This document shows positions 51,061 through 59,689 of a DNA stretch of 64,000 nucleotides, one piece after another (position 1 is the stretch's first letter; every line of letters begins with the position of its first letter). A program made the translations under genes and the position numbers. The DNA is from Oenococcus kitaharae (GTDB lineage: Bacteria > Bacillota > Bacilli > Lactobacillales > Lactobacillaceae): the NCBI RefSeq assembly GCF_025758695.1, contig NZ_JANJQP010000001.1, positions 186,001 to 250,000 on the forward strand, given 5' to 3'. The notes beneath the pieces are model-generated. The model did no database searches. It was not told the origin of the DNA and saw only the letters and a list, made by a program, of their open reading frames with translations.

Positions 51061-52149
51061 ATGAAATATGATTTTGAGAAAAGAATAGAGAAATTAAGAA
51101 AGTTATTCGATGTGTTGAAGGTAGATGCCATGACAATTTATCAGGGCACTAATATTGAATATCTGACAGGCTTTGATGCAGGCTCAGGCGAGGGCATGTT
51201 CAGCTTGGACCGGACGCACGCGCTGCTTGTTACTGATGGCCGTTACGAAGAAGCCTTGACCGGAAATTTGCCTGATGGGGTTGACCTAAAAATTACGAGA
51301 GATTATTACGGTGATACTGCTAAAGCACTGAACAAGTGGCAAGCAGACACGGTAGGTTTCGAAGAGAATCTTCCCTTCAACGTTTTTGATTTTCTGGATA
51401 GCGAATTAGATTCTAATTTCGTCCCAACACCTGCGCCAATAGAAGCTTTGCGCGAAATCAAGGATGCCGATGAGATTGAAAATCTTCGTCAGGCGACTCG
51501 GCGATCGGTAGCTGCGTTTAACCAATTACTAAATTGGATCAAGACGGGACAAACTGAAAGAGAAATTGCAAACCAACTGGATTACTTTGCGCGTAAAGAG
51601 GGGCTTGAAAAAACTAGTTTCGATACAATCGTTGCTTCCGGGGAAAATTCTGCCAAGCCTCACGGCACCGCTAACGAACGTCGAATTAGACAGGGTGATT
51701 TGCTGACAATTGATTTTGGCTACTACTATCACCATTACACTTCTGATATCACAAGAACACTGGCCGTAGGACCCATCAACGACAAATTGCGAAACATTTA
51801 CGAAATTGTTAAAGAGGCCCAAAAACGTGCTATTGCAGCAGTTAAACCTGATGTTTCACTCAGTGATGTTGACTTGGCTGCTCGTGCTTACATCTCGTCA
51901 AGGGGGTTTGATAAAGAATATAATCACGGTGGCGGCCATGGCGCAGGACTTGATATTCACGAAGGCCCGGCAGTGTCTCCTAGGTCGACAGACGAAGCCG
52001 TGATCGGCCAGATGCTGACAATTGAACCAGGAATATATCTTTCCGGACTAGGCGGCGTGCGTATTGAGGATGATATTCTAGTTACCAAAAACGGCTTTGA
52101 AAACCTCACTGGCGGTATTACACGCGACTTAATCACAATCGAGAACTAA
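51061..52149 (+). CDS. M24 family Xaa-Pro aminopeptidase
   Basis: Cytoplasmic metallopeptidase (pita-bread fold), 362 aa, that removes an N-terminal residue before proline. N-terminal creatinase-like domain (about residues 1-130; LLVTDGRYEEAL). Catalytic domain metal ligands: TIDFGYYYHHYTSDITRT (two Asp), GGGHGAGLDIHE (His), TIEPGIY (Glu) and RIEDDILV (Glu). Lactic acid bacteria use it in peptide utilisation. It comes after the rpmA terminator and is not followed by efp as in many Firmicutes. Confidence 0.93.
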   Translation: MKYDFEKRIEKLRKLFDVLKVDAMTIYQGTNIEYLTGFDAGSGEGMFSLDRTHALLVTDGRYEEALTGNLPDGVDLKITRDYYGDTAKALNKWQADTVGFEENLPFNVFDFLDSELDSNFVPTPAPIEALREIKDADEIENLRQATRRSVAAFNQLLNWIKTGQTEREIANQLDYFARKEGLEKTSFDTIVASGENSAKPHGTANERRIRQGDLLTIDFGYYYHHYTSDITRTLAVGPINDKLRNIYEIVKEAQKRAIAAVKPDVSLSDVDLAARAYISSRGFDKEYNHGGGHGAGLDIHEGPAVSPRSTDEAVIGQMLTIEPGIYLSGLGGVRIEDDILVTKNGFENLTGGITRDLITIEN

Positions 52150-52150
52150 C

Positions 52151-52657
52151 ATGACTATTAGATTAGATTATTTAGTATTTTATATTGGCAACATTAGTTA
52201 TGGTTTTGACTATGTGTACACAAAAAGAATTAATGGGCACGCTTTTTATGTCCGCCGACAGCCGCAAGAAGAGATTGCAGATATTTTGGACGAAAATTTT
52301 GATTTCTATAATCCGCATATCGCTGAGGATACACATGCAGCTTTTAACTGGAAATATGACGAAAAATTCACGGATTTAAGCCGTGTTTGGGATCACTATT
52401 CAGATGTAGTACTAGGTTTTATAGAGCCTTGGGAAGCTGATTATCGTGCGCCAGTCGATTATAATTCCGATAAGAATGTCGAGTGGGGTATTCGTTTTCA
52501 CTCACGAAACTTAAAGGGCGAACAACTAATTTATGGTGTTAATGCTTATCCTGAGCGCTTTGACGATTTCGTTAATTATTTACGATCGTTCGACCCAGAA
52601 ACACCCACCAAAGTACCGGACAATCTGCCTTACACACAGGGGCGCTTCGCTAATTAA
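52151..52657 (+). CDS. Unrecognised protein
   Basis: 168 aa protein of unknown function. It is hydrophilic, with many Tyr, Trp, Asp and Asn residues (FIEPWEADYRAPVDYNSDKN near residues 95-115), no signal peptide and no membrane helix. It starts one base after the peptidase stop, so it is co-transcribed with it. I could not match it to a family by eye. Confidence 0.7.
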   Translation: MTIRLDYLVFYIGNISYGFDYVYTKRINGHAFYVRRQPQEEIADILDENFDFYNPHIAEDTHAAFNWKYDEKFTDLSRVWDHYSDVVLGFIEPWEADYRAPVDYNSDKNVEWGIRFHSRNLKGEQLIYGVNAYPERFDDFVNYLRSFDPETPTKVPDNLPYTQGRFAN

Positions 52658-52692
52658 TTCATAAAAACACATCTCAACTCGTACAAATAAGT

Positions 52693-53421
52693 ATGAGCGA
52701 TTTTTTAAAAACATATATCACTAAAATCAAAGGGATAAACCCTAAAATTCTATGGACATGTACTGGGCTAGTTTTAGTCTTTAGTACGTGTTTTTTGTTT
52801 TATCTGATTCCGAATTCTAAAGCTGAACATGACTCTGTGATGATATCATCGAGCTCGGCGCAGGCATATTCCGCGCTGAGCTCAAGTACTAACTCAGCAG
52901 AGGTCCAGCGAAAAAATGAAAAGAAGCAGCCAGTTCAGGATCGATTGGTTTTCTTTGTTGATGTTAAAGGCGCGGTTTTGCATTCACAGGTAGTCAGAAT
53001 GACAAGCGGGGAAATTATCCAATCGGCCATTAATCGAGCTGGCGGTGCCAATGCAGATGCTGATTTGAATCAGTTGAATTTAGCTGCAGCAGTTGTTGCT
53101 GGGCAGGCCATCTATGTTCCAAAGAAGGGCGAGGAGATACCGGAACAGTTTGCAGCCTCATCTGTTAATTCCAATGCCTCTGCCAGTGCAGGATCTTTGG
53201 AAGTAAATGCTAGAAATTCGAGTGATACCAAAATTGATTTAAATCAGGCTGATGCCGAACGTTTGCAAACTATTAGCGGAATCGGTGAGAAAAAAGCTGA
53301 TGATATTATCAAATATCGTGATGAACATGGTCGTTTCAAGACGGTTGAGGATTTGAAAAATGTTGCTGGTTTTGGCGATAAGACTGTTGAAAAATTGAAA
53401 GACTATGTCACGGTTCAGTAA
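52693..53421 (+). CDS. comEA: Competence protein ComEA
   Basis: DNA receptor of the competence machinery, 242 aa. One membrane segment (about residues 16-36), a Ser/Ala linker, an SLBB-type beta-grasp (about 75-150; VDVKGAVLHSQVVRMTSG) and a C-terminal double helix-hairpin-helix DNA-binding domain (about 180-240; LNQADAERLQTISGIGEKKA, then LKNVAGFGDKTVEKLKDY). The 3' end overlaps comEC by 17 bases. Confidence 0.95.
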   Translation: MSDFLKTYITKIKGINPKILWTCTGLVLVFSTCFLFYLIPNSKAEHDSVMISSSSAQAYSALSSSTNSAEVQRKNEKKQPVQDRLVFFVDVKGAVLHSQVVRMTSGEIIQSAINRAGGANADADLNQLNLAAAVVAGQAIYVPKKGEEIPEQFAASSVNSNASASAGSLEVNARNSSDTKIDLNQADAERLQTISGIGEKKADDIIKYRDEHGRFKTVEDLKNVAGFGDKTVEKLKDYVTVQ

Positions 53422-55702
53422 ATCAGTTCTGCAAAATGGCTTGATTTTGTCATTACTGCTTGCTGCAATAAGTGGTGTTTTTTTCAATTGTTGTCTTTTA
53501 ACTGTTGGATTGTTATTAGCTGTTATTGTTAGAATTCTGATGGGAAAATCTGTGCAAACAGTGATTGCAGCTTTATTAGTTTCTCTATTATTTTTGCTGC
53601 GATTTTCTTGTTTTCAATCCGCTTTTGAAGCGAAAACATTGCCTAATAGCGATCAAGCAAGCTTACGTTTACGTATTTTCGCTGATGACATAACCATTGA
53701 TGGCGACCAGCTTAGGGCAAGAGCCTTTGATCAGCAGCATAAACAAAAGATTCTGCTTTATGCAACTGTTGGATCTGAGGATGAAAAACATTTTTGGGAA
53801 GCCAACCAAAAAAATTTGAATTGTTTGGTTAATGGACGAATTTCTAAACCCATGCGGTCAACTAATTTTCGGCAATTTGATGTTCGCAGTTACTTTCATA
53901 CACAGTCGATCAGCAATCAGATCAGTAGGACTCGTTTTGAAAAAATATCTGTTTTTCGGTCGGCCAATCCATTTGACTGGATTATTTCGACCACACATCA
54001 TCTGCGAAAATTACTCATTAATCAGTTGAACCAGCTCCCCAGCCCATTGTCGGATTATGCTAAGGCACTTTTGATAGGTGATTTAGATAGTGATTTTTAT
54101 GACCGCTATCCAGGCGTCACGAACCTGGGCCTGATTCATTTATTTAGTATTTCCGGCTTTCAGGTCAGTTATTTTGCAGTTCTTTTAAAAAAATTTTTGA
54201 GAAAACTCCATATGACTAAAGATCACAATACAATCATGACTGCTTTTTCCCTACCGATATTTTTTATTTTTGCTGGAGGAGTTCAATCCTTGGTTCGCCC
54301 CGTTGTCTCAGCTGAATTATCTTTGGGGGCGACTTTGATGAAAGTACGCGTAAGCAAAGAGCTTATTTGGTCTGGCACATTGATGATCGGACTTTTCGTA
54401 TCGCCGATGATTTTGTTCAATATTGGCGGTCAGCTTTCTTACTTGCTCAGTTTTGCATTGATGTACACCTATCGGCTTGGATCTTTTAAAACGAGTCTAT
54501 TTATGAGCTTAGTTAGTATGCCAATTGTGTTGGCTGCAAAATATTCTTGGCATCTTCTTAGTATGCCGGCAAATTTTATTGCTATTCCTCTTTTTGGGAT
54601 CTTCATTCTGCCACTAATCTTTTTAGCTATGCTGGTACAAATTATTTTTCCGGCCCCTTTAGGCTGCTTGAATTTTGTGATTCAGCTTTTTACTGAGAGT
54701 GTCGAATGGCTGGCACTTTTGCCAGGCCAAATATATTTTGGCAAACTAGCTGACTTTTTAGTTATTCCGTTAATCTGCTTGATATTCGTACTTTTTGACG
54801 AGAAAAAGATTCGTCGGCGCATCGCGACAGCGCTGTTTTCCGCAATTCTAGTCACTAGTTTCCTTATCATTCATTTTCCTAAAGAGGGTGAGTTAATGAC
54901 TTTTGATATCGGCCAAGGGGATTCTGCATTTCTTCGCACGCCTCGTAATCGGCAGACTGTTCTCATTGATACGGGTGGTCGAGTTGGCTTGCCTAAAAAA
55001 CCCTGGCAGATTACAAAGAGTGGCGTTAACCAGGGGCAATCTATCATTGTCAATTATCTGCAGTCAATTGGCGTCGGCCATCTGGACTATTTGGTGCTGA
55101 GTCATGGGGACATGGATCATATCGGTAATGCAAAAGACATTTTGAAATTAATGGCTGTTAAGCGTTTACTGATTCCGGCTGGAATGCGGAGTACTGATCC
55201 CTTTAAAATTCAGCTTCAGCCTTTTATTAAAAAGGGAACAGAAGTTATTGAAGTAACCAATTTATCCAATCTGCCAGGGTTTCCTCTTAAAATATTGCAT
55301 CCCTTTGGGCAAGGTAAAGCTGAGAATGAGGATTCCATCGCACTGTGGACGACTTTGGGTCCGCTAAGATTCTTCACTGCTGGAGATTTACCGAAAGAAG
55401 GTGAGATTCAGATCGATGAAAAGTTTCCGGGACTAAAAGTTGATCTGCTAAAATTGGGGCATCACGGTTCCAATACCTCCAGTGATGCGCAGGTCCTAAA
55501 AAAATGGCAAGTGAGCTACGGCTTGATTTCAGCGGGTCGGCATAATCGCTATGGTCACCCCAAAGCAGAGGTCATTTCTGTGATGGATAGACTTCATGTT
55601 CATGTTTTTAACACCCAGACTAATGGTGCAATCCGTTTTCGTTATACTGAGCATAAGGGCTTTTTTGAGACTTTTACGAGAGATTTTGATGACACCGAAT
55701 GA
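53405..55702 (+). CDS. comEC: Competence DNA channel ComEC
   Basis: Membrane channel for single-stranded DNA uptake, 765 aa. N-terminal OB-like DUF4131 region, competence (ComEC/Rec2) membrane core with LIHLFSISGFQVSYFAVLL (about residues 240-258), and C-terminal metallo-beta-lactamase-like domain starting MTFDIGQGDSAFL (about 498), with SHGDMDHIGNA and HHGSNTSSDAQV. The HxDxDH and GHHGS motifs are intact, so nuclease activity is plausible. No comEB lies between comEA and comEC. Confidence 0.95.
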   Translation: MSRFSKSVLQNGLILSLLLAAISGVFFNCCLLTVGLLLAVIVRILMGKSVQTVIAALLVSLLFLLRFSCFQSAFEAKTLPNSDQASLRLRIFADDITIDGDQLRARAFDQQHKQKILLYATVGSEDEKHFWEANQKNLNCLVNGRISKPMRSTNFRQFDVRSYFHTQSISNQISRTRFEKISVFRSANPFDWIISTTHHLRKLLINQLNQLPSPLSDYAKALLIGDLDSDFYDRYPGVTNLGLIHLFSISGFQVSYFAVLLKKFLRKLHMTKDHNTIMTAFSLPIFFIFAGGVQSLVRPVVSAELSLGATLMKVRVSKELIWSGTLMIGLFVSPMILFNIGGQLSYLLSFALMYTYRLGSFKTSLFMSLVSMPIVLAAKYSWHLLSMPANFIAIPLFGIFILPLIFLAMLVQIIFPAPLGCLNFVIQLFTESVEWLALLPGQIYFGKLADFLVIPLICLIFVLFDEKKIRRRIATALFSAILVTSFLIIHFPKEGELMTFDIGQGDSAFLRTPRNRQTVLIDTGGRVGLPKKPWQITKSGVNQGQSIIVNYLQSIGVGHLDYLVLSHGDMDHIGNAKDILKLMAVKRLLIPAGMRSTDPFKIQLQPFIKKGTEVIEVTNLSNLPGFPLKILHPFGQGKAENEDSIALWTTLGPLRFFTAGDLPKEGEIQIDEKFPGLKVDLLKLGHHGSNTSSDAQVLKKWQVSYGLISAGRHNRYGHPKAEVISVMDRLHVHVFNTQTNGAIRFRYTEHKGFFETFTRDFDDTE

Positions 55703-56690
55703 TTTTAGTGCACAATTAAAAAAACAAGGCATTCTTCCAGCTGTTCTTTTGTTTTCTGGCCAGGAGGATTTTTTAGCCCAGCAAAGTCTTAAAAAAGTCG
55801 AGCAGTCAATTGAGACAAATTTTCGAGCTTGGGATTTTGTTAGAAGCGATATGAGAGATCAGTCTGTGCCGGTTGTTTTGCAAGATGTTTCGACGATGTC
55901 TTTTAGCGGTGAACGGCGTTTCGTTATCATGGATCAACCTGTTTTTTTGTCTTCTAAAGGCAGTTTGGAAAAACAGGATGAAAAAAATTTTTTGAATTAT
56001 CTTCAGAATCCTGAATCGGAAAATACGTTAATCGTCAATACGGTCGGTATCGATATTGATAAACGAAAAAAAATTGTCAAAGCTCTTCTCAAAAGCGGGG
56101 AACAGGTTAATTTTGAGCCATTGCCTGAGAGAGAGGTTTTTAAAATTGTCAAACGGCATTTGTCACTAGCTCATGTTTTAATGGCTGACGATGTTATTAA
56201 CTACTATCTGCGCCGCTTAGCCTTTGACCTGCGATTGGTCATGACTAATTTGGACAAACTAATACTTTTTGGTGTTTCAGGGAAAGCAATTGGGCAAGAG
56301 GAGATTGATCAATTAGTCACTGCTGAATTGAATGAATCTGCTTTTGATCTCGTCACTGAGATTAACCGGCGCCATTTGGATAAAGCCTTGCAACTGTACG
56401 TTAATCTTATTGATCGAGGAGAGGCACCTATTCGAATCAATGCGCTGCTTCAGTCCCAGTACCGCCTTTTGATTCAGGCTAAAGCTCTATCAATCAATGA
56501 CACACAACTTGCTCAAAAACTTAAAATACATCCGTATAGGGCAAAATTAGCTAATCAAGCTGTCAGTGTCCAAACGATGCCGCAATTGTCGAATGCCTAC
56601 TTGGATTTAGCTAAAATTGATTTTCGACTCAAGTCGACAACATTAGATCCAACGATGTTATTTGAAATGTTTCTTTCAAACAATGTTTAG
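55689..56690 (+). CDS. holA: DNA polymerase III delta subunit
   Basis: HolA is the clamp-loader wrench subunit, 333 aa. Opening ILPAVLLFSGQEDFLAQQS and the FSGERRFVIMDQP segment; AAA-like fold without a P-loop; C-terminal helical collar (RGEAPIRINALLQSQYRLL). ATG 55689 overlaps comEC by 14 bases; an extension to 55596 in the comEC region has no support. The comEC-holA order is conserved in Firmicutes. Confidence 0.94.
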   Translation: MTPNDFSAQLKKQGILPAVLLFSGQEDFLAQQSLKKVEQSIETNFRAWDFVRSDMRDQSVPVVLQDVSTMSFSGERRFVIMDQPVFLSSKGSLEKQDEKNFLNYLQNPESENTLIVNTVGIDIDKRKKIVKALLKSGEQVNFEPLPEREVFKIVKRHLSLAHVLMADDVINYYLRRLAFDLRLVMTNLDKLILFGVSGKAIGQEEIDQLVTAELNESAFDLVTEINRRHLDKALQLYVNLIDRGEAPIRINALLQSQYRLLIQAKALSINDTQLAQKLKIHPYRAKLANQAVSVQTMPQLSNAYLDLAKIDFRLKSTTLDPTMLFEMFLSNNV

Positions 56691-57511
56691 AACCATTTTT
56701 TAGATATCTCGTTCAGATTCTCCTTCTTGAATAGGCGAAATGTGTAGTACAGAAAAATGATCAGTAGTATGGCTTGAAAAGCAAACTGAGTCGCGGTTAC
56801 TTTGGGATTACCCAAGCCGAAAATGGCTTGCGGATTGGCTGCAAAAGCTAAACCATCGATAAGAGCGTGTATCAGGATCGTGACTGATAGATTCTTACTG
56901 AATATGTAGGCGGAGGCGAAAATGAGCCCGAGTGCAAACACATAAATCATTTGAATTGCTGTCACGGCTATACTGGCCGAAAAAAGATTAATCAAATGCA
57001 GGCCAGCAAAAAACATCGCTGACAATAAATTGGCTGCTAAGAAACTAAATGTACGGCTTCCTTGAGATAACAGGTTTCCCAGCATTAGTCCACGCGCGGC
57101 ATACTCTTCAAAAATGCCGACCGAGAGCGAAACTGCTAGGGCAGTAAAAAGTTCGAAGGGGCTTAAATGGTGACTTTGGCTTGAAAACACGAGCAAGTTT
57201 ATCAAAACGAATAAGATACTAGGGGAAGCTACTTTTAGTCCAAGAAAGAAACTGTGATTAAAAAAAGAAACTCTGATTTTAAAAAAGAAATGATTAAACA
57301 AGAAAATGAACAGAATGGCAAAGGACTCGCCTAGAATTGCCAACCAGCTTAACAAAAAAGGATCCCGATTTACCGCAAGCGTACTGTTATAAAATAACAA
57401 GCGGTAAACAGAAATAAGAATTGAGCCCAGGATTGAACCAAGGATCAAAGAAATAATCGTCGAGAAAAAAATTAAAAAGGATTTTAAGAGTACGTCTCTT
57501 TTACTTTTCAC
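56687..57511 (-). CDS. CPBP family intramembrane glutamic protease
   Basis: Abi/CAAX-type intramembrane protease, 274 aa with about 8 hydrophobic segments. Motif 1 EEYAARG (EExxxR, about residue 142), motif 2 FFAGLH (FxxxH) and motif 3 HALIDG (HxxxD) match the family. Roles in lactic acid bacteria include bacteriocin self-immunity, but there is no bacteriocin gene here. It is convergent with holA, overlapping its stop by 4 bases. Confidence 0.88.
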   Translation of the reverse strand: MKSKRDVLLKSFLIFFSTIISLILGSILGSILISVYRLLFYNSTLAVNRDPFLLSWLAILGESFAILFIFLFNHFFFKIRVSFFNHSFFLGLKVASPSILFVLINLLVFSSQSHHLSPFELFTALAVSLSVGIFEEYAARGLMLGNLLSQGSRTFSFLAANLLSAMFFAGLHLINLFSASIAVTAIQMIYVFALGLIFASAYIFSKNLSVTILIHALIDGLAFAANPQAIFGLGNPKVTATQFAFQAILLIIFLYYTFRLFKKENLNEISKKWF

Positions 57512-57593
57512 TTCAGTGCATTGCTCCCTTTTTAAGTAATAGACAAATATTGGCTCAAATAATATCTGATTTGTCTGTTTGAGAGAAATTGGA

Positions 57594-57682
57594 AGGAGAC
57601 ACGGGGATTCGAACCCCGGCGCCGACTCTACATCGGTTCGGCGGATTTCGAGTCCGCTGCATTACCGCTCTGCCATATCTCC
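57594..57682 (-). tRNA. tRNA-Ser (CGA anticodon)
   Basis: Class II tRNA. In minus-strand sense acceptor GGAGATA pairs with TGTCTCC (one T-G), anticodon loop CTCGAAA gives CGA (UCG codon), long variable arm CCGAACCGATGTAGAGTCGG, T arm GGGGTTCGAATCCCC. The base after the acceptor is T rather than the G common in tRNA-Ser. Confidence 0.94.
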
Positions 57683-57732
57683 GAGCTACAAAAACCATTC
57701 TAACAAATAAGCGGCTTTTTCAGCAATAAAGT

Positions 57733-58371
57733 TTAATAAATTGAATTACGATACAGACCAACAACTTTGCCCAAAATGGCAACGTTATGAACAATAATCG
57801 GTGCCATCGTGTCATTTTCAGGCTGTAAGCGATAGTGCCCAGCTTCTTTAAAGAAACGCTTGACTGTGGCTTCGCCTTCGCCATTACCAAAGTCACTGGT
57901 CATGGCCACAACAATATCACCATTGTCTGCATAATCTTGTTTGCGGACGAAAACCATATCACCATCTAAGATACCGATATTGATCATCGACGTTCCTGAA
58001 ACTCGCAAAACAAAAAGATCACCTTCAAAACGTTCAAGATCATCCGGAAGGGGGAGAAACTCGGTGGCATTTTGTTCGACGGCCAGGATAGGCATACCGG
58101 CGGTCACAATTCCGATAACCGGTACTTTACCGGGTGTTACGGGGACACCGAGGGCCCTAAGGCCCTTTTCGGTAATTTCGATAGCACGCGGTTTGGTTGG
58201 ATCTTTGTGTAACAACCCATGCTTTTCCAGACGTTCGATATGACCGTGAACAGTTGAAGTAGATGAAAGCCCAACCGCTTCGCCGATTTCACGCACAGTA
58301 GGGGGATACCCTTTTTCGTTCTGTTTTTCGTATATATAGCGGAGCACACCGAGTTGTTTTGTTTCAGTCAT
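57733..58371 (-). CDS. lexA: LexA repressor
   Basis: SOS repressor with self-cleavage. 212 aa. Winged-helix N terminus ([20 protein letters not shown], residues 22-41). Cleavage site Ala91-Gly92 in IVTAGMPI; catalytic Ser128 (SGTSMINIG) and Lys171 (EATVKRFF). Binds the SOS box found just upstream, and so likely regulates itself and the divergent ynzC gene. Confidence 0.97.
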   Translation of the reverse strand: MTETKQLGVLRYIYEKQNEKGYPPTVREIGEAVGLSSTSTVHGHIERLEKHGLLHKDPTKPRAIEITEKGLRALGVPVTPGKVPVIGIVTAGMPILAVEQNATEFLPLPDDLERFEGDLFVLRVSGTSMINIGILDGDMVFVRKQDYADNGDIVVAMTSDFGNGEGEATVKRFFKEAGHYRLQPENDTMAPIIVHNVAILGKVVGLYRNSIY

Positions 58372-58432
58372 TTGAATCCCTTCCTGCTAAGATATTGCTA
58401 TATGCAATTATAACCAAACATTTCAAGTAAAA

Positions 58433-58446
58433 CAAACACATGTTCG
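58433..58446. promoter_or_regulatory. SOS box (LexA operator)
   Basis: CAAACACATGTTCG, i.e. CGAACATGTGTTTG on the other strand, departs at one base from the Gram-positive consensus CGAAC-N4-GTTCG. It lies in the lexA/ynzC divergent region. Confidence 0.85.
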
Positions 58447-58474
58447 TTAAATTTAAGAAAATCATTATTTTTTG

Positions 58475-58480
58475 TATAAT
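58475..58480 (+). promoter_or_regulatory. -10 element of ynzC-yneF promoter
   Basis: Perfect TATAAT with TTTAAG (58452-58457) 17 bases upstream, just downstream of the SOS box. Confidence 0.6.
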
Positions 58481-58499
58481 GCAAGTATGGAGATTTCTG

Positions 58500-58805
58500 A
58501 TGACAGATAATTCAAGATCCGAAGAGGAACATAATGAACCGAAATTCATCGTTGACGAAGATGAGCAGGCTGCAAATGAGGCTTTGAGAGCGAGAATTAA
58601 CGAATTGGCTGCAAAGCAAAAGACGGCTCAAGGATTGACTGAGTCAGAGAAAGAAGAGCAGAAAACACTTCGAGCAGCTTTTTTGGCAAATTTTCGTAAA
58701 GCTTTTCGATCTCAGGTTGAAATGATGCAGATTTTCGATAAGAATGGTAAAGAAGTTACTCCTAAAAAGGTAATTGATATTCAAAAAAAGAAAGGATTGA
58801 GATAG
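58500..58805 (+). CDS. DUF896 (YnzC/UPF0291) family protein
   Basis: 101 aa protein whose C-terminal 75 residues carry the DUF896 domain: INELAAKQKTAQGLTESEKE, LRAAFLANFRKAFRSQ and the IFDKNGKEVTPKKV end. The N-terminal about 25 residues are acidic and variable. In B. subtilis ynzC is the third gene of the LexA-controlled yneA-yneB-ynzC operon divergent from lexA; here yneA and yneB are gone but ynzC keeps its place beside lexA. ATG 58500 has TGGAG 7 bases upstream; a longer frame to 58440 would run into the promoter. Confidence 0.9.
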   Translation: MTDNSRSEEEHNEPKFIVDEDEQAANEALRARINELAAKQKTAQGLTESEKEEQKTLRAAFLANFRKAFRSQVEMMQIFDKNGKEVTPKKVIDIQKKKGLR

Positions 58806-58808
58806 AAA

Positions 58809-59015
58809 ATGGACTGGATATGGTTTGTACTGATTGGACTGGTTATTGGTTTTGCAGCGGGAATGATTGTTTCTCGTTTTACACTGAAAAGTTATCTTAA
58901 AAAGAATCCACCAATCAATGAGCAGATGCTTCGTCAGTTGGGTGCTTCGATGGGCAGAAATTTGAGCCAAAAGCAGATCAACCAGATGATGGCGCAAATG
59001 AAAAAAAATTATTAA
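58809..59015 (+). CDS. YneF family small membrane protein (UPF0154)
   Basis: 68 aa protein with one N-terminal membrane helix (WIWFVLIGLVIGFAAGMIV, residues 3-21) and the conserved cytoplasmic tail NPPINEQMLRQLGASMGRNL, SQKQINQMMAQM. Function unknown. It follows ynzC after 3 bases, as the lexA region of Bacillus also carries yneF. Confidence 0.93.
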   Translation: MDWIWFVLIGLVIGFAAGMIVSRFTLKSYLKKNPPINEQMLRQLGASMGRNLSQKQINQMMAQMKKNY

Positions 59016-59047
59016 AAAAACAAACCCAGTTTGAGGTTTGTTTTTTT
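59014..59047. terminator. Bidirectional intrinsic terminator
   Basis: AAAAAAACAAACC / GGTTTGTTTTTTT perfect 13-bp stem between convergent yneF and plsC. Confidence 0.93.
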
Positions 59048-59669
59048 ATTCTTGATTCTTTTTTTCCGGATGCTGGTCAACATAATGCCAATCTTTATCA
59101 ATTTGCTGATCAAGTTGGGCAAACGCAGCCTGCATTTTCGGAATTGTTTCTTCAATTGAATCTTTTCGGCCGACCTTGATAACTGGTCCGAAGGCAATCG
59201 TCGTTGATCCCCGCCGAAAGAGGCCTTTAAAGCTTAACGGTCCTTGGTAGACAACTGGCAGAAGACTTTTACCGGACATCTTTGCGATTAGTACCGCTCC
59301 ACCTTCTAGCTGAGATGAGTGTCTGGAACCCGAAGGGAAAATCATGAAATTGCGACTGCCGCTTTTCAATTCTTTGACAGGAATTTTAATCGCTGATGGG
59401 CCTGGATTTTGTCGGTCAACGGAGAATACGCCAACTTTTTTAAGAGCCCAAGCGAAAAGTTTGTTTTTAAAAAGCTCCTTCTTCCCCATGAAAATAAATT
59501 TCTTGGGCAAAAGAGCGATCGCAAACCACAAGGGATCCCACCATGTGCGATGTGGTGCAACAAGAATGAATTGTTCATTTTCAGGGATATTGGCGCGGCC
59601 TTGAATGTTCAGTTTGCCATTTATTATCCAGCGAATAGCTTGAATGATTCGAAAAAGGAACACGTACAT
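59046..59669 (-). CDS. plsC: 1-acyl-sn-glycerol-3-phosphate acyltransferase
   Basis: Membrane-associated PlsC acylates lysophosphatidic acid in phospholipid synthesis. About 207 aa from ATG 59669. The HX4D catalytic box is APHRTWWDPLW, the FPSGSR motif (FPEGTR equivalent) is MIFPSGSRHSSQ, and SLLPVVYQGPL is the fourth block. A longer frame to 59714 exists but has no Shine-Dalgarno; for 59669 a TATAAT lies 7 bases upstream, implying a leaderless message. In this group plsC commonly neighbours the yabB/rpsB region. Confidence 0.92.
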   Translation of the reverse strand: MYVFLFRIIQAIRWIINGKLNIQGRANIPENEQFILVAPHRTWWDPLWFAIALLPKKFIFMGKKELFKNKLFAWALKKVGVFSVDRQNPGPSAIKIPVKELKSGSRNFMIFPSGSRHSSQLEGGAVLIAKMSGKSLLPVVYQGPLSFKGLFRRGSTTIAFGPVIKVGRKDSIEETIPKMQAAFAQLDQQIDKDWHYVDQHPEKKNQE

Positions 59670-59676
59670 GACTATT

Positions 59677-59682
59677 ATTATA
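59677..59682 (-). promoter_or_regulatory. -10 element close to plsC start
   Basis: In minus-strand sense a perfect TATAAT, 7 bases before ATG 59669. The site lies between plsC and the divergent methyltransferase gene, whose ATG (59690) is also only 7 bases from it. Confidence 0.45.
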
Positions 59683-59689
59683 TAGAGAA

